Of a stretch of DNA of 64,000 nucleotides, positions 10,911-21,744 are shown piece after piece. The stretch comes from Talpa occidentalis (Eukaryota; Chordata; Mammalia; Eulipotyphla; Talpidae): NCBI RefSeq assembly GCF_014898055.3, contig NW_023603184.1:35525359-35589358 (forward strand), given 5' to 3'. The notes below the pieces were generated by a model. That model saw nothing but the letters and a program-made list of their open reading frames with translations, made no database searches and was not told the origin of the DNA. The translations under genes were made by a program, and so were the position numbers. Within the stretch, counting starts at the first letter, position 1. Every line of letters begins with the position of its first letter.

Positions 10911-11496
10911 TGTAACAGGGTGGTCCCCAGGAAAGGGGGAGGTTCCCTGCCCCACCCAGGGAGGGTGGAGCTGAGCAGGAAGAGGAGAAGAGGCAGAAGA
11001 GACTGAGGAAGGAAGCAGGATGGAGCCAGGAGACCTGGAGGAGGCACATGGAGCCTAGAGACACGTGAAGAAACTGCGCTTGTCTTTTGATCGTGGACTA
11101 GGTGACAAAGATGTGGGTGAGACCCGTGGGAAGGTGACAATGGCAGCTTTTATCTTGATGTTGATTTTGCTCTTTTCCTTCCGGGCTTGTCCAGTTGTTT
11201 GTGACCCTTTGCTGTGGGTCCCCACTGGAAGATGCTTTAGACTTGTAGCAGGCTTTGGGGCCTTGTTCTGGGCCAATCCCATTTGGATGGACTTTTACCC
11301 ACGAGGGGACGGGTAACTTTGGGTGCTTCATTTAGAAACTAGATTCTTTGCCTTACCTGTATTGTTTCCTAGTTTTATTAAAGTTCCTTTTCATTAAAGT
11401 CTCCTATGTTTTGTGTTGATGCGGCGGATGGCAGAACCCATTTAGAATAGGCAGGTTTGCGGGGTTTGGGCTGACCCTTTTCCCTGTCCTATAACA
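10911..11496 (+). repeat. 3' LTR of the nested provirus
   Basis: 586 bp from TGTAACAGGG to CTATAACA, followed by the target duplication gact. Poly(A) signals ATTAAA lie at 11377-11382 and shortly after. Confidence 0.93.
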
Positions 11497-11896
11497 GACT
11501 GGGTGACACAGATGTGGGTGAGACCCGTGGGGAGGTGACCATGGCAGCTTTTATCTTGATGTTGATTTTGCTCTTTTCCTTCCGGGCTTGTCTGGTTGTT
11601 TCTGACCCTTTTCTGTGGGTCCCCACTGGAAGATGCTTTAGACTTGTGGCAGGCTTTGGGGCCTTGTTCTGGGCCAATCCCATATGGATGGACTTTTACC
11701 CACGAGGGGATGGGTAACTTTGGGTGCTTCATTTAGAAACTAGACTCTTTGCCTTACCTGTGTTGTTTCCTAGTTTTATTAAAGTTCCTTCCCATTAAAG
11801 TCTCCTATGTTTTGTGTTGATGCGGCGGATGGCAGAACCCAATTAGAATAGGCAGGTTTGCGGGGTTTGGGCTGCCCCTCTCCCTGTCCTATAACA
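11497..11896 (+). mobile_element. Outer solo LTR, 3' piece
   Basis: Begins with the duplicated gact, then ctgggtgacacagatg, and runs to CCTATAACA at 11896. Together with 7137-7332 it makes one complete LTR of about 590 bp that was split by the provirus. Confidence 0.88.
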
Positions 11897-12311
11897 CATT
11901 CAGCAGTGTATTTCAGTCAATCCGCCTGTTCTGTTCCCCACTCTGTCTCTGGAGAGTCCTCTCCCCCCCCCCACACTACTGGATTGTACCCCAGCTCTTG
12001 TGTGCATAAATAAATAAATCTTTAAAAATAAATAAAAAATGGATCTATCCCATTTTATTTCAGTATTTACAATGATGTAAATTCTCCATGTGTATGTTAT
12101 TAAATATGGTCTTTTTCTCCTTCCAATCTGTCTGATATTAATCTCGTTGCTCATCCAGCCCTAGAACTTAGAGCAGTGGGGGAATCTTCCCCTGTATCAT
12201 CACCACAGGAAGAAAAGAGATCACAGACCACTGAGCTATGGTGACAAGGCAACGAAGAGATTTCCCATCAACTATATATTCTGCTGTTTTAACTGCATTC
12301 TGCTCTCCTAC

Positions 12312-12734
12312 CTGGTACTCCTGGACAATCTCCTCAATGAGGAAGGTCTGGTGACCACGGTGCTCCTGAGACCGCTCACAAAGCCAGCAAATGACTTTCC
12401 CATCTTGCTTACAGAATAGCAGGAGTTTCTCTCCATGGCGCACACAGAGCTCTTTCTTCTGCTCCCCCTCCGGGCTCATCTTGACTCCTCTGAGCTGCTC
12501 TGCTATGTTGGCCAGATGCCGATTAGGCCGCAGTTGTCCAGGCTCATAACCGATTCTGCACACAGGGCAGCTGCTCTTCTCTTCCTGGGTTGCCGCGGAC
12601 TCCTTGTTGTTTGTAGTGATGCAGACTTGGCAGAAGCTGTGGCCACAGTCTAGGCTTAGGGGCTCTTTCAAGAGGTCCAGGCAGATGGGGCAGGTCACCT
12701 CCTCCTGGATGTTCACTAAGATGTTTGATGCCAT
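12312..12734 (-). CDS. TRIM5: TRIM5-like exon 2, RING finger and B-box 2 (unit 1)
   Basis: This 423-bp coding part (141 codons) runs from an ATG in good context (G at -3, G at +4) to GAGTACCAG before the GTAGGAGAG donor. RING zinc ligands are C15, C18, C30, H32, C35, C38, C56 and C59. B-box 2 ligands are C97, H100, C108, D111, C116, C119, H125 and H128. RING gives E3 ubiquitin ligase activity and B-box 2 helps higher-order assembly in the TRIM5/6/22/34 clade. A possible exon 5' boundary is the TATACAG acceptor near 12789. The exon is intact, but exon 3 is frameshifted, so any product would be short. TRIM6, TRIM22 or TRIM34 identity cannot be excluded. Confidence 0.9.
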
Positions 12735-12896
12735 AGCTGTTGCCCGCTGCTGCTCACTATCCTGGCTTGAGTCTCTTGCTCACAGATCCCTGTATATTTG
12801 AGAAGGTTGTATTGGAACAAATGAGAAAGCCAGGATACAATTCTAATTGTATAGAAAACAAGGATAGATAAGATAAAATATTTAAGAAAAAAAAAA

Positions 12897-13177
12897 GGGG
12901 AGGGCCTCCCTTGTGATGCAAGGGGTTAAGCACAGCACTATGAAGCTATCTGCATCCATCCACTGCAGCAGAGTTTGAGCTCTGGCCCAAGCACCTACCC
13001 ACATAGTGCTGACCTCTCCTGTCTCACCCACTGCTCCCCCTCAGCAGTGTATTTCATTAGAGCCTCCTGTTCTGCTCCTCACTCTGTCTTTGGTGAATCC
13101 TCTCACCCCTCACCTCTGACCTGTACCCCAGAATTCTTGTATGCATATATAAATAAATCTTTAATAAAAAAATAAAA
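12897..13177 (+). mobile_element. tRNA-derived SINE
   Basis: Older, diverged copy with the gggcctcccttgtgatgcaag head and an aaataaatctttaa tail. It is shared with 42250-42520 and lies just upstream of TRIM exon 2. Confidence 0.88.
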
Positions 13178-13674
13178 GGAAGGAGACAAGGAAGTGCATG
13201 CAGTTCCTGGACTCCAAGCGGCTTGATCCTCATCTCCATAAGGAAAGCATCATCTTGAAGAACAGAGTTAGGCAGAAAAGGAAGACATTTATTATCTAGT
13301 TGAATCTGTTATCTGTGGAGTCCGGGAGCCAGCCACCCTTGGCTGAATATCTGTTTTTATGGAATGTGCAGATGGCATTACCCTGGGCCCACAAAGATAT
13401 TGTTTATGGTGTGGTGTCATTATTAAAGTTAAAAACTAGACCCCCCCCATCCTTGTTCAACAGGCAAATTGGGGAGGCTTGACTGGATAAGGCTGTGGGT
13501 GGGGCGACCTTGGGAACTGGGCTGTTAAGCTGAAGATACAGATGCAGAGTCAGGACACACCCAAGACTAGTCACCCAACCAATCAATGGTGCTTGGAGTA
13601 GAAACAGCCTCAGGCCCTCTCATCTGGCCCGCTGCTCCTCTCACTTGTGTATTTCAATAAAATCTCCTTTTCTG

Positions 13675-13906
13675 AAGAAAAATACCGGATGGTCTCACTC
13701 ATAGCAGGAATCTAGAAAACTTAAATCTAAGGGACCAGGAAAAAGAATAACTATATGAAAGAAAATATCAAAATCAACAAACAACTATGAACCAGAGACA
13801 CTCTATGGGGGGTGGGGGTGGGGAGGGAAGGGATTGGGGTCAAATAAGGGGGTAGCAATTGTATGGGGAATATAAAAATAAAATTTATTATTAAAAAAAG
13901 AAAAAA
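13675..13906 (+). mobile_element. LINE-1 3' end, unit 1 only
   Basis: 232 bp that begin aagaaaaataccggatgg, the L1 ORF2 end and 3' UTR, and end in an A-rich tail. The target duplication aaatctccttttctg flanks it (13660-13674 and 13907-13921). Unit 2 shows the empty site near 43006, so this insertion followed the duplication. Confidence 0.93.
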
Positions 13907-14232
13907 AAATCTCCTTTTCTGTTCTCTAGTCTGTCTCTGGTGAAGTCTTTCATCCCCCAGACTAGGGCCCACTCCCCAACTCTTCTCTGCAACATGTGGA
14001 TCAGTTTATATTAGTCCCTGTTTTAGGCACGGTTTAGAAAGCCCTCTCAAGGCTGGGCAGGTGACCCTAACTGCCTACTCGCCCAACTTACTTCCTCCTT
14101 CACTTGGTGATGGGTAAATACAGTTTGCATAATAATGTCATTACAGCACCCCCCCCCTCAACCTGGTCCTTGTTTGTTACCTTCCTGTTGCTGAAAAACT
14201 AAAGAGCTGGGATGCGCTTTCCCTTGTCATAG

Positions 14233-14805
14233 TATAACAGGGTGGTCCCCAGGAAAGGGGGAGGTTCCAGGTTCCCTGGCCCACCCAAAGGAGGGTGGAG
14301 CTAAAGAGAAGAGAAGGAAGGAAGCAGGATGGAGCCAGAAGGAGACCTGGAGGAGGCATGTGGAGGCGAGAGACACGTGAAGAAACTGCACTTGCCTTTT
14401 GGTCGTGGACTGGGTGACACAGATGTGGGTGAGACACCTGGGGAGGTGACAATGGCAGTTTTTGTCTTGACTTTGATTTTGCTCTTTTCCCTCCAGACTT
14501 GTCTGGTTGTTCCTGACCCTTTTCTGTGGGTCCCCACTGGAAGACGCTTTAGACTTGTGGCAGGCTTTAGGGCCTTGCTCTGGGCCAACCCCATTTGGAT
14601 GGAGTTTTACCCACGAGGGGACTTATAACTTTGGGTACTTGATTTAGAAACTAGATTGTTTGCCTTTTCTGTATTGTTTCCAAGTTGTATTGAAGTTCCT
14701 TCCCATTAAAGTCTCATGTTTTGTGCTGATGCTGCAGATGGCAGAACCTATTTACAGCAGGCAGATTTGTGGAGTCTGGGCTGCCCCTCTCCCTGCCCTG
14801 TAACA
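14233..14805 (+). mobile_element. Solo LTR of the TGTAACAGGG family (shared)
   Basis: 573 bp, TATAACAGGG to CCCTGTAACA, with the target duplication atag at 14229-14232 and 14806-14809. The partner at 43325-43848 has the same duplication, so it predates the segmental duplication. Confidence 0.93.
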
Positions 14806-15535
14806 ATAGGAGGGTGTTAATGTGAGACCAGATGAAGCATCTATGGGTGCTTAAAGGCCCTGAAACCCAAGCTAGAAAACCCAAGCCCAGCCATTACCCT
14901 ACTTCCCACTAGCCCGGTCCCATGATAAGCCTCATAAAACCAGGATCCTTGATGCTCTCAACTAGGGAGTGTGGCTCATGGTGGCTGCTGCCTGACCTCT
15001 TCTAGTGTGACCACAATAAATGTTTCTCACTTGAAACCAGTGACTGTTTTTTCAAGATTTATGTATAATGGATTGGAGGAAACCAGACAAAACCCTACAG
15101 AACCGGTAACAATTTAACACACTTTACTTGCAGCTTCTGTTGCATTGTGAGTGCACAACCTATGGGTATTTTGGGATCCCCCAGAATTCTACTTTCTAAA
15201 GGATCTAGTCATCCCATGATGGAGGCTAAGCATAGAAAAAAGTAGAAAGGAAACCCACAAGATCAGAAACCTGGCTCACAAAGCCAAGAGCTGGAGGTAG
15301 GGTTAGAAGGGATTAACCTAGCCATTAACCCAGTATAGGAGCTAAGATCCTTAGGAGCCAAAGCCTAGATCACAAAGCACAAGACACAAGCAGGTAGGGG
15401 GTGTCAGGGGAAGAGATTTAAAGGTAAACATACAGAGATTAGGGCCATAGTAGAAATCTGTCCCCTTTCAAATTCCACATAGTTTATTCCAAGTCAATAA
15501 CAAACAACCACTCCAGGAAGGAGTGACCCTCCCAG
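14806..15535. other. TRIM5-like intron 1, unclassified (unit 1)
   Basis: Shared with 43849-44890. It contains cacaataaatg near 15010, which could be a poly(A) signal of an old LTR, but I see no clean boundaries. No gene is visible. Confidence 0.45.
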
Positions 15536-15539
15536 AGAG

Positions 15540-15995
15540 AAGACTCCATCAGGGCAGTCTCTGCACTGGCTGGGGCAGCACTCCCCTTGCCCACCTGTGA
15601 CTATGCAGGTGCTCCTTTTCACCAACTCTCTTCCTCCGCAGGGCAGCAGCTTCCTGCCTGCCCGTGACAGGTACCTGCCAGGACTTCCCCTCACTGACCT
15701 CCCTCAGCAGAGGCAGCTCTCCTCAAGGCTGCCTGTCTGCAACATGCAGGTCTCTGTCTTAGCAAACTTGTCCCTTTTGGGGCAGCACCTTCTTCTTGCA
15801 TGTGTCTATCTATGTAATTGCCCTTTATTCTTCTCTCCCTTTTATAATAAACCTGCTCTTTAAATATAACTAACATCATGTCTCATGAGAAACTGGCCCA
15901 GGAAACTCGCCGCGAGCCTCTGAAGGTGGAGCTCTGGTGACACCTTCTCCAGAGTGAACCCAAGAGCCCCGCCCTCCAAACCCAACAACTGCAAA
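15540..15995 (+). mobile_element. LTR-like block D (plus strand)
   Basis: A block with tataataaacc poly(A)-type sequence near 15842, ending near aacccaacaactgc. The same sequence recurs at 17575-17965 and 44890-45400, and in the opposite orientation at 21745-22080 and 48190-48520. Repeated occurrence and LTR-like content support a retroviral LTR; exact ends are unclear. Confidence 0.65.
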
Positions 15996-16009
15996 AACCA
16001 CATCATGTA

Positions 16010-16220
16010 CACACAAAGGCAAAGCAAACCTTCAGTGGAATATCACTTTAATAGAATTAGTGTGCAGAGGGTGAGAAAAGAAAGGATATTTCTAAACAAA
16101 ATTGTCCATCCACTAATGGGTAAATGTCCAAACAAGGTTGACTTAAAGTGGGGCCACTGAGGCCCAAAACCGTGCTGCCCATCTAAAGTACCTTCAGGCA
16201 GGGAATCACAGAAAAACTGT
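16010..16220 (-). mobile_element. Old, diverged relative of the TGTAACAGGG LTR (minus strand)
   Basis: The sequence aggcccaaaaccgtg...ccttcaggcagg matches, with many changes, the reverse of the middle of the TGTAACAGGG LTR (compare 30040-30480). Copies lie at 18000-18190 and 45420-45620. Confidence 0.6.
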
Positions 16221-16284
16221 TCTGAAGCAGGTCTGCTGCAGGAGGCCTTGTAGCCCCAGCCAGATAAACTACTGGCAAGCAGCG

Positions 16285-16385
16285 AAGCTCAAAGGGCCTC
16301 ACACCGTGGGGGCGGAAGTTAAAGGGCCTCACACAGTGGGGCCGAAGATTCCTTGTGCCTCACACCGTGGGGCTGAAGATCTAAG
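16285..16385. repeat. Three-copy minisatellite, about 31-bp period
   Basis: Three successive copies of a unit with core gcctcacaccgtgggg followed by cgaag or tgaag. It is found only in unit 1, inside the 16220-17570 insert. Confidence 0.8.
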
Positions 16386-16699
16386 ATCCCTTCACTTTTT
16401 GTTCTTGGTCATAAAAGGAGAAAAATTTCCCAAAAAGTACATTAGGCGCTACATTATATGCATCAGTATACTGTAAATAAACAGCATGGAAAATTATCTC
16501 TTAAAAACTAATTATTAAACAATTTGGCCCACTTGACAATGGGAGACAAGTTATTGAACATGCCTGACAAGCATTACAATACAACTATTATTCTAAGTCC
16601 TTCTTTTGCCTTCCCTTGAAGTTTCTTGGGAAAGTTCTTAAATGAAGCTATTTGCGTTAAGGAGTTTCTCGGTAGAGGAAGTTCTGATAGCTGAGTAGC

Positions 16700-17115
16700 A
16701 GCCGGCCCCTGGTGTGAAGGCCATGAGAATAAAAAAAGTCCTTTCTTTGCTTAGGCTTTAGCTGATAGGAATGTACTGAGGGCTATCCATTGTCTTAGGT
16801 TATTGTTTAGCTGAAACAATGAATTTTAGTGTAAGACTTAGTTTTTTATTAACCTTGAAGGTTGCCTTCTTGCTGAGAGCACAGAAAAAGAGTTGCACTA
16901 ATTGTTTCTGCTTTGTTTTTATGCACTTGATAATGTAATCTCAATGCTTGCAAAAAATGTATAAATAAAGAACCTGCTGAGCCTTTCGGCAGAAGATACT
17001 AACACCTCACCAAGTGTCGGTGTCTCCTCATTCCCTTCCCCTCAGTCCCTAAGTTTCAGATCATTTGTTTTCCCCGAGGCTGTCTCATCCTTTCAGGAAC
17101 CCCTGACACGACATT
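16700..17115 (+). mobile_element. LTR-like block E
   Basis: Contains aataaagaacctgctg, then gtgtcggtgtctcctc and caggaacccctgacac near its end. A related block at 58470-58835 has the same order (aataaagga, gtgtctgcgactcctc, caggaacccctgacac). This is the pattern of a retroviral R-U5 end. The 5' limit is not clear. Confidence 0.5.
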
Positions 17116-17129
17116 TTGCCAGAGGCTGG

Positions 17130-17505
17130 TCCCTGGCAGAGGTCGATGTTGCCAGGCAGGCATGAATTTAAAGTAAGATGCTGCCTCTTGATACTTGGGG
17201 CCAGAGTGTGTGAGGAGATGAATCACTTTCTGACAGCAGGGCCCAAATATCCCACGAGATAGTCGATGAACTATAGATATAACAGTATTGTTGCTAATTC
17301 TGGGTGCATGGTAGAAAAAGAAGATCTGGGCTTCCCCGTGTAAAGTCAAGCACCTATGATATGCAAGAACCCTACATATAAGCACACAGAGTGAATAAAA
17401 TTTATGAGGTCACAGAGGTCTGACAACACAAAGGCTTGATTTTTTTTTTTTAGTTGTTAACTTTTTTCTTATATAATTGTAGTTCCCATAGTTCTCCCAC
17501 CCCTG
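17130..17505 (-). repeat. Displaced copy of a TRIM5-like 3' intron segment
   Basis: This aligns with 33925-34208 continuing at 34509-34600, which lies upstream of exon 6 of the unit 2 gene. Shared text includes gtcgatg.tgccaggcaggcat and cttgatacttggggcc. The 34.2-kb copy carries a SINE that this one lacks. So intron 1 of unit 1 holds a piece of the 3' intron, in the same orientation. Confidence 0.8.
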
Positions 17506-17574
17506 TATCACTTGAGAACCGTCACCATATCCCCTTGTGCTCTTCCCTCCTGTTTTGACCTCCTTGTGCCCACC

Positions 17575-17965
17575 TGTGACTATGCAGGTGCTCCTTTTCA
17601 CCAACTCTCTCCCTCCGCAGGGCAGTAGCCTTCATGCCTGCCTGTGACCTGTACCTGCCAGGACTTCCCCTCACTGACCTCCCTCAGCAGAGGCAGCTCT
17701 CCTCAAAGCTGCTTGCCTGTAACCATGCAGGTCTCTGTCTTAGGAAACCCATCCCTTTTGGGGCAGCACCCTCTTGCTGCATGTGTCTATGTAAGTGTCC
17801 TTTATTCTTCTCTCCCTTTTATAATAAACCTGCTTTTTAAATATAACTAACATCACTGTCTCATGGAGTAACTCGCTCGGAAAACTCGCCGCGAGCCTCT
17901 GGTGACACATTCCCCAGAGTGAAGAGCCCTGCCCTCCAAACCCAACAACTGCAAAACCCACGTCA
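17575..17965 (+). mobile_element. LTR-like block D, second copy in unit 1
   Basis: Repeats 15600-15990 closely. Together with 18000-18190 (a repeat of 16010-16220) it shows that 15.6-16.2 kb was duplicated locally in unit 1. Unit 2 has one copy (44890-45620). Confidence 0.75.
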
Positions 17966-17999
17966 TGTAAACACAAAGGCAAAGCAAACCTTCAGTGGA

Positions 18000-18240
18000 A
18001 TATCACTTTAATAGAATTAGTGTGCAGAGGGTGAGAAAAGAAAGGATATTTTCTAAACAAAATTGTCCATCCACTAATGGGTAAATCTCCAAACAAGGCT
18101 AAAGTGAGGCCACAGAGGCCCAAAACCGTGCCACCGATCTAAGCACCTTCAGGCAGAGAACCACGGAAAAACTGTTCTGAAGCAGGTCCCAGAAAGCAGG
18201 GGTGGGGTAGAGTGGGGGTGATGCAGAGAAAAGGACAGGT
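18000..18240 (-). mobile_element. Old LTR relative, second copy in unit 1
   Basis: Near-repeat of 16010-16220, extending further to match 45420-45690 of unit 2. Confidence 0.6.
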
Positions 18241-18403
18241 TTTTTTTCCTGTCAGTAAGTATTCTTATCCTTTGTATTTAACAAGTATGTCTTCTGCAGT
18301 CTCAGCAAAAGGAAGGACATTCCAAAGAAGATAATAAGTGAAACAGCAGGTGTCAGCAAAGCAAGCTGGCACCCACAGGTAGGCCTACATCAAAAGGACA
18401 TGC

Positions 18404-18722
18404 TGGGCCTCCCCTGCTGGCGCAGCGATTAAGCACTGAGCTGTGAAGCTGCCCTCAGCCTCTGCAGCAACACTTAGATCACAGGCCACCTGCAAGGGTC
18501 CCACATGGCCCGCAGACCTCTCCTGTTGTGCCCCCTGCTCCCCTCAGCAGTGTACTTCAGCACTCTGCCTGTTCTGTTCCCCGCTCTGGCTCTGGCTAAT
18601 ACTCTCACCCTCCCGCACTTCTGCCTGTACCCAGTGCTTGTATAAATAAATAAATAAATCTTTAGAAACAAACAAATAAATAAATAAAAAGCTAATCCTT
18701 ATTATTATTATTTTTTTTTAAA
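18404..18722 (+). mobile_element. tRNA-derived SINE, unit 1 only
   Basis: Full-length copy with the gggcctcccctgctggcgcag head and repeated aaat tail. It is flanked by aaaggacatgctg / aaaggacatactg. The empty site is at about 45838 in unit 2. Confidence 0.93.
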
Positions 18723-19499
18723 AAAAGGACATACTGACCCTTCCTGCCTCCCTTTGCAGACCCTGGCTCAACTCCCCTTTGTTTTACTAATTTGTATAAA
18801 TACTCCTGCCCTCTGCCAAAGGACAGAAAAGTGGTCTTTCAGACAGTCTGCTGCTCTCCTCACTTTGTCCACAAATTAAACTACTTTCCATTTCCTCAAA
18901 CTGTTTCCTCTTATTAGCTGAGAGAAGCAGGCCACTTTTCAATATCAACGGGTACCCTTCACTCTGCCCGCTAATAGCTGCAGCTTGCACAGGAGGAAGT
19001 ACAGGGGCTCCCCTAATCTAATTGTCCTTCCTCGGGGCCTTGGGATCTTGTTATACTCTCTTTTCTGACATATGTATACATTAACATCATCAAGTAAATC
19101 ATTTTGTAAGATAAAAGTTGCAAAGAAATTCCTCCTACTTACTCCTGATCTCTCAGCTGAGCTTTCTTTCTGGATGAGCAATACTGATAGAGGATAAGAG
19201 TAGAAAATTGGGAAGGAGGCATCTCATGTTACCACAGGTAGTAACAAGGCTGATACAGCGGCAAGGGCCCTCACAACTGACTCTGGCTGCAGACCCTGCC
19301 CCTATGCTCTTTTTAACAGGCGGAGTTGGTCATTCCACAAGTCCACGATACCCTCCACGCAGGGCCATGCCCACTTACCCAATCCTGACTCTGCTCTTCT
19401 TTCACCCCTCCTCGAGTGCAAAAGTCTGGCAGATGTGTTCCCATCGTCAAACCTGTGTTCGCATGTCACCTCTAGGGTGAGTTCGCCCACCTTCTTTTG

Positions 19500-19770
19500 C
19501 AGCTCACCCACTGCGTTGACACCAACCCGGACAGGATTGACCTCTCCCTACTCAGGCAACTGCTTCAGGAACACTCAGACCGGTCCTTACCTAGTCCTGA
19601 CTCAGATCTCCACCTTCTCAACTGACCTTCCCCACCACTGCATCCGGGAGACCAAGTCCTGCTCAAATCGCTTCAACCAAAGCCACTGCAGCCTCAGTGG
19701 ACCGGTCCACACATGGTTATTCTCACCGCGCCCACAGCGGTAACACATCTGGGAGACCCGTCCTGGCACC
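19500..19770 (+). pseudogene. pol: ERV integrase C-terminal remnant (unit 1)
   Basis: The broken frame in 19435-19743 and its partner 46582-46896 contain the proline/tryptophan-rich pattern of the gammaretroviral integrase C-terminus (a GDQVLLK-like strand followed by WTGPHTV). Stops and frameshifts make it non-functional. Confidence 0.75.
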
Positions 19771-19879
19771 ATCTCTCATGGGTCAAACGTGCCCCCGAAG
19801 ACAAACAGTATGTATGTTGTAACCTGGGTCTTACTAGGATGCACATTTCTTGTCAAAATCTCCCCTAGCCCAGTGTCCT

Positions 19880-21420
19880 GTGTATGGAAATGACTCTTTT
19901 GGGTAATACCCCCTCTTGTTTCCTCTGCACGTCCCTTCAGAGGTCTCCACTGGCAGCAGTTCCAATGAATCTCAATACCACAATGACCAACATAACAGAC
20001 GCTTCTTGCCTGATTCCCCAATGCTCAGTCCCCCTCTGGGATTCCAATCACAGCTACCCCTGCTATCCAACTGACGCCCTTGTTGGCTTCACTCCTGCAC
20101 TTCTAACATTTCGGTTACTCCTGCCCTCCAAACAACAAGGGGATCCTTTTTCTGGGCAATGGCGCTCTCTCTCAGTGTATCAATTCTTCTACCCCAGACT
20201 CTTGTGTCCAAGTGTTGGTAGTCCCACAACTCTCCCTATAGGGACAATCCAAACTGGGGTGGTTGCTCTCACCACACCAAACTAAACGAAGGGCTTTCCT
20301 CATGATTATGGTGGGCATTAGCCTAACATCATCTCTCTTTTTTTTTTTAATACTAACATCATCTCTTGAGGCCGCAGGCGTGGCAGGTGGAACCCTGGGA
20401 CACAGCCTTATTTCTGCCCAGGATTTTTATGAATGAATAGATGCTCCTTAGAAAAAACCTCTGTGTCTTTAACATCCTTATAAAGACAGCTCACCTCACT
20501 GCCTCAGATTCTAACAGGGTGGTCTCCAGGAAAGCGAGAGGTTCCAGGATTCCTGCCCCACCCAAAATGGAGGGTGGAGCAGACCAGGGAGAGAAGAAGC
20601 TGCAGAGGAGACTGAGGAAGGAAGAAAGCAGGATAGAGCCAGCAGGAGCCCTGGAAGAGATGCATGGAGCCGAGAGACCCATGAAGAACCTGCGCTTGCC
20701 TTTTGGTCGTGGACTGGGTGACACAGATGTGGTTGAGAGTCCCATGGGAAAGTGACAATGGCGGTTTTTATCTTGATTTTGCTCTTTTCCTTCCGGGCTT
20801 GTCTGGTTGTTTCTGACCCTTTTCTGTGGGTCCCCACTGGAAGGTGCTTTAGACTTGTGCCAGGCTTTGGGGCCTTGCTCTGGGCCAATCCCATTTGGAT
20901 GGAGTTTTACCCACGAGGGGACGGGTAACTATGGGTGTTAGATTTAAAAACTATATTTTTTGCCTTTCCTGTATTGTTTTCAAATTGTATTAAAGTTCTT
21001 TCCCATTAAAGTCTCATTTGTTTTGTGTTGATGAGGCAGATGGCAGAACCCATTTAAAACAGGCAGGTTTTGTGGGGTCTGGGCTGACCCTCTCCCTGCC
21101 CTGTAACAAGATCACTCTCCAAAACCAGCAGGCTCCGCTGACATGGTTTCAAAATCCTATAGTGTCATGGCTCCTTCCACTCTTGGGGCCAGTACAAATG
21201 AGAACCTTATTTTTTCTTTTTCCTCCTCGCCTCCTAAAATTCATACCGGCTCGCATTCTGGAAATGTCTCATACCACCTTTAACCAATTCCTTCTCCACC
21301 CACATTCTTGCATCCCTGCAGAAGACCCTCATAACCAGGCCTGACCCCCGCCCCTCTTGGTCTTCGCCCCCTTTCAGCAAGAAGTAGCCAAAGAAAGAAC
21401 CCTTGCCCCTTTTCCTATCA
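19880..21420 (+). pseudogene. env: ERV env remnant, interrupted by an LTR (unit 1)
   Basis: An env-like start and surface-domain fragment (frame 19884-20285), then a hydrophobic alanine/glycine-rich fusion-peptide-like stretch near 20360-20440, then after the inserted LTR a transmembrane anchor-like segment (about 21160-21300). Parts of the transmembrane subunit ectodomain appear deleted. It cannot encode an envelope. Confidence 0.7.
20510..21108 (+). mobile_element. Solo LTR of the TGTAACAGGG family, unit 1 only
   Basis: 599 bp from TCTAACAGGG to CCCTGTAACA, with the target duplication agat (20506-20509 and 21109-21112). Unit 2 keeps the empty site, cctcagatcactctcc, near 47566. It is inserted in the ERV env remnant. 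Confidence 0.95.
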
Positions 21421-21434
21421 ACAAAAGGCTGGTA

Positions 21435-21742
21435 TGAAAGGTCCATGCAGGAGGCCAGAATGCAAAAGCCCACCAGGAAGCCCACCTAGAAAATTCAGAC
21501 AATAACCCTCTTGCCTCACTACAAATCTTTTCATGCCCTACAAACTTTTTCCCCCACCCTGCTACCCCAGTTTCCTGCCTGACCTCTCCATGCCATATAA
21601 AAGCCTCCCTCCCCTGGCAACAAGCTTGACTTCACCCACCACACCTTGGGTCCTTGAATTTCTCCTGGGGGCCCAATAAATTTTCCCCATATTTGAGAAA
21701 CTTAGTCTGGTACTTATTTTCTTTACTGTGCCGACCCTTTCA
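21435..21742 (+). repeat. 3' LTR of the gamma-like ERV (unit 1)
   Basis: Short LTR, TGAAAGG...CCTTTCA, with a TATAAAA box near 21596 and an AATAAA signal near 21676. The partner is 47879-48187. Confidence 0.85.
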
Positions 21743-21744
21743 CA

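Larger units (their letters stand above)
7333..11496 (+). mobile_element. Nearly complete 4.2-kb provirus without recognisable retroviral genes
   Basis: The structure is 5' LTR (7333-7916), primer-binding site, a 2994-bp interior (7917-10910), polypurine tract and 3' LTR (10911-11496). The target duplication gact flanks it at 7329-7332 and 11497-11500. The LTRs are 584 and 586 bp and differ by only a few substitutions and indels by eye, so the insertion is young. The interior has only short frames and none resembles gag, protease, pol or env. It is therefore probably a non-autonomous element moved by another virus's proteins. A 4-bp duplication fits class I ERVs or spumaviruses. It is absent from unit 2. 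Confidence 0.9.
6997..12038 (+). mobile_element. tRNA-derived SINE split by LTR insertions
   Basis: The head is at 6997-7136 and the tail at 11897-12038. The uninterrupted partner is at 41111-41378 in unit 2. The gap is filled by an older solo LTR that itself contains a provirus. The SINE is bounded by tggatct on both sides. Confidence 0.9.
19330..21742 (+). mobile_element. Gammaretrovirus-like ERV, 3' half (unit 1)
   Basis: In order: an integrase C-terminal remnant, env remnants and a 308-bp 3' LTR. Gag, protease and reverse transcriptase are missing. A younger solo LTR interrupts env at 20510-21108. All frames are broken. The matching copy in unit 2 is 46370-48187, so the ERV predates the duplication. 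Confidence 0.82.

Noticed and set aside
16285..16385. CRISPR-like direct repeats
   Set aside because: Three imperfect tandem copies without spacers in a mammalian genome; it is a minisatellite.
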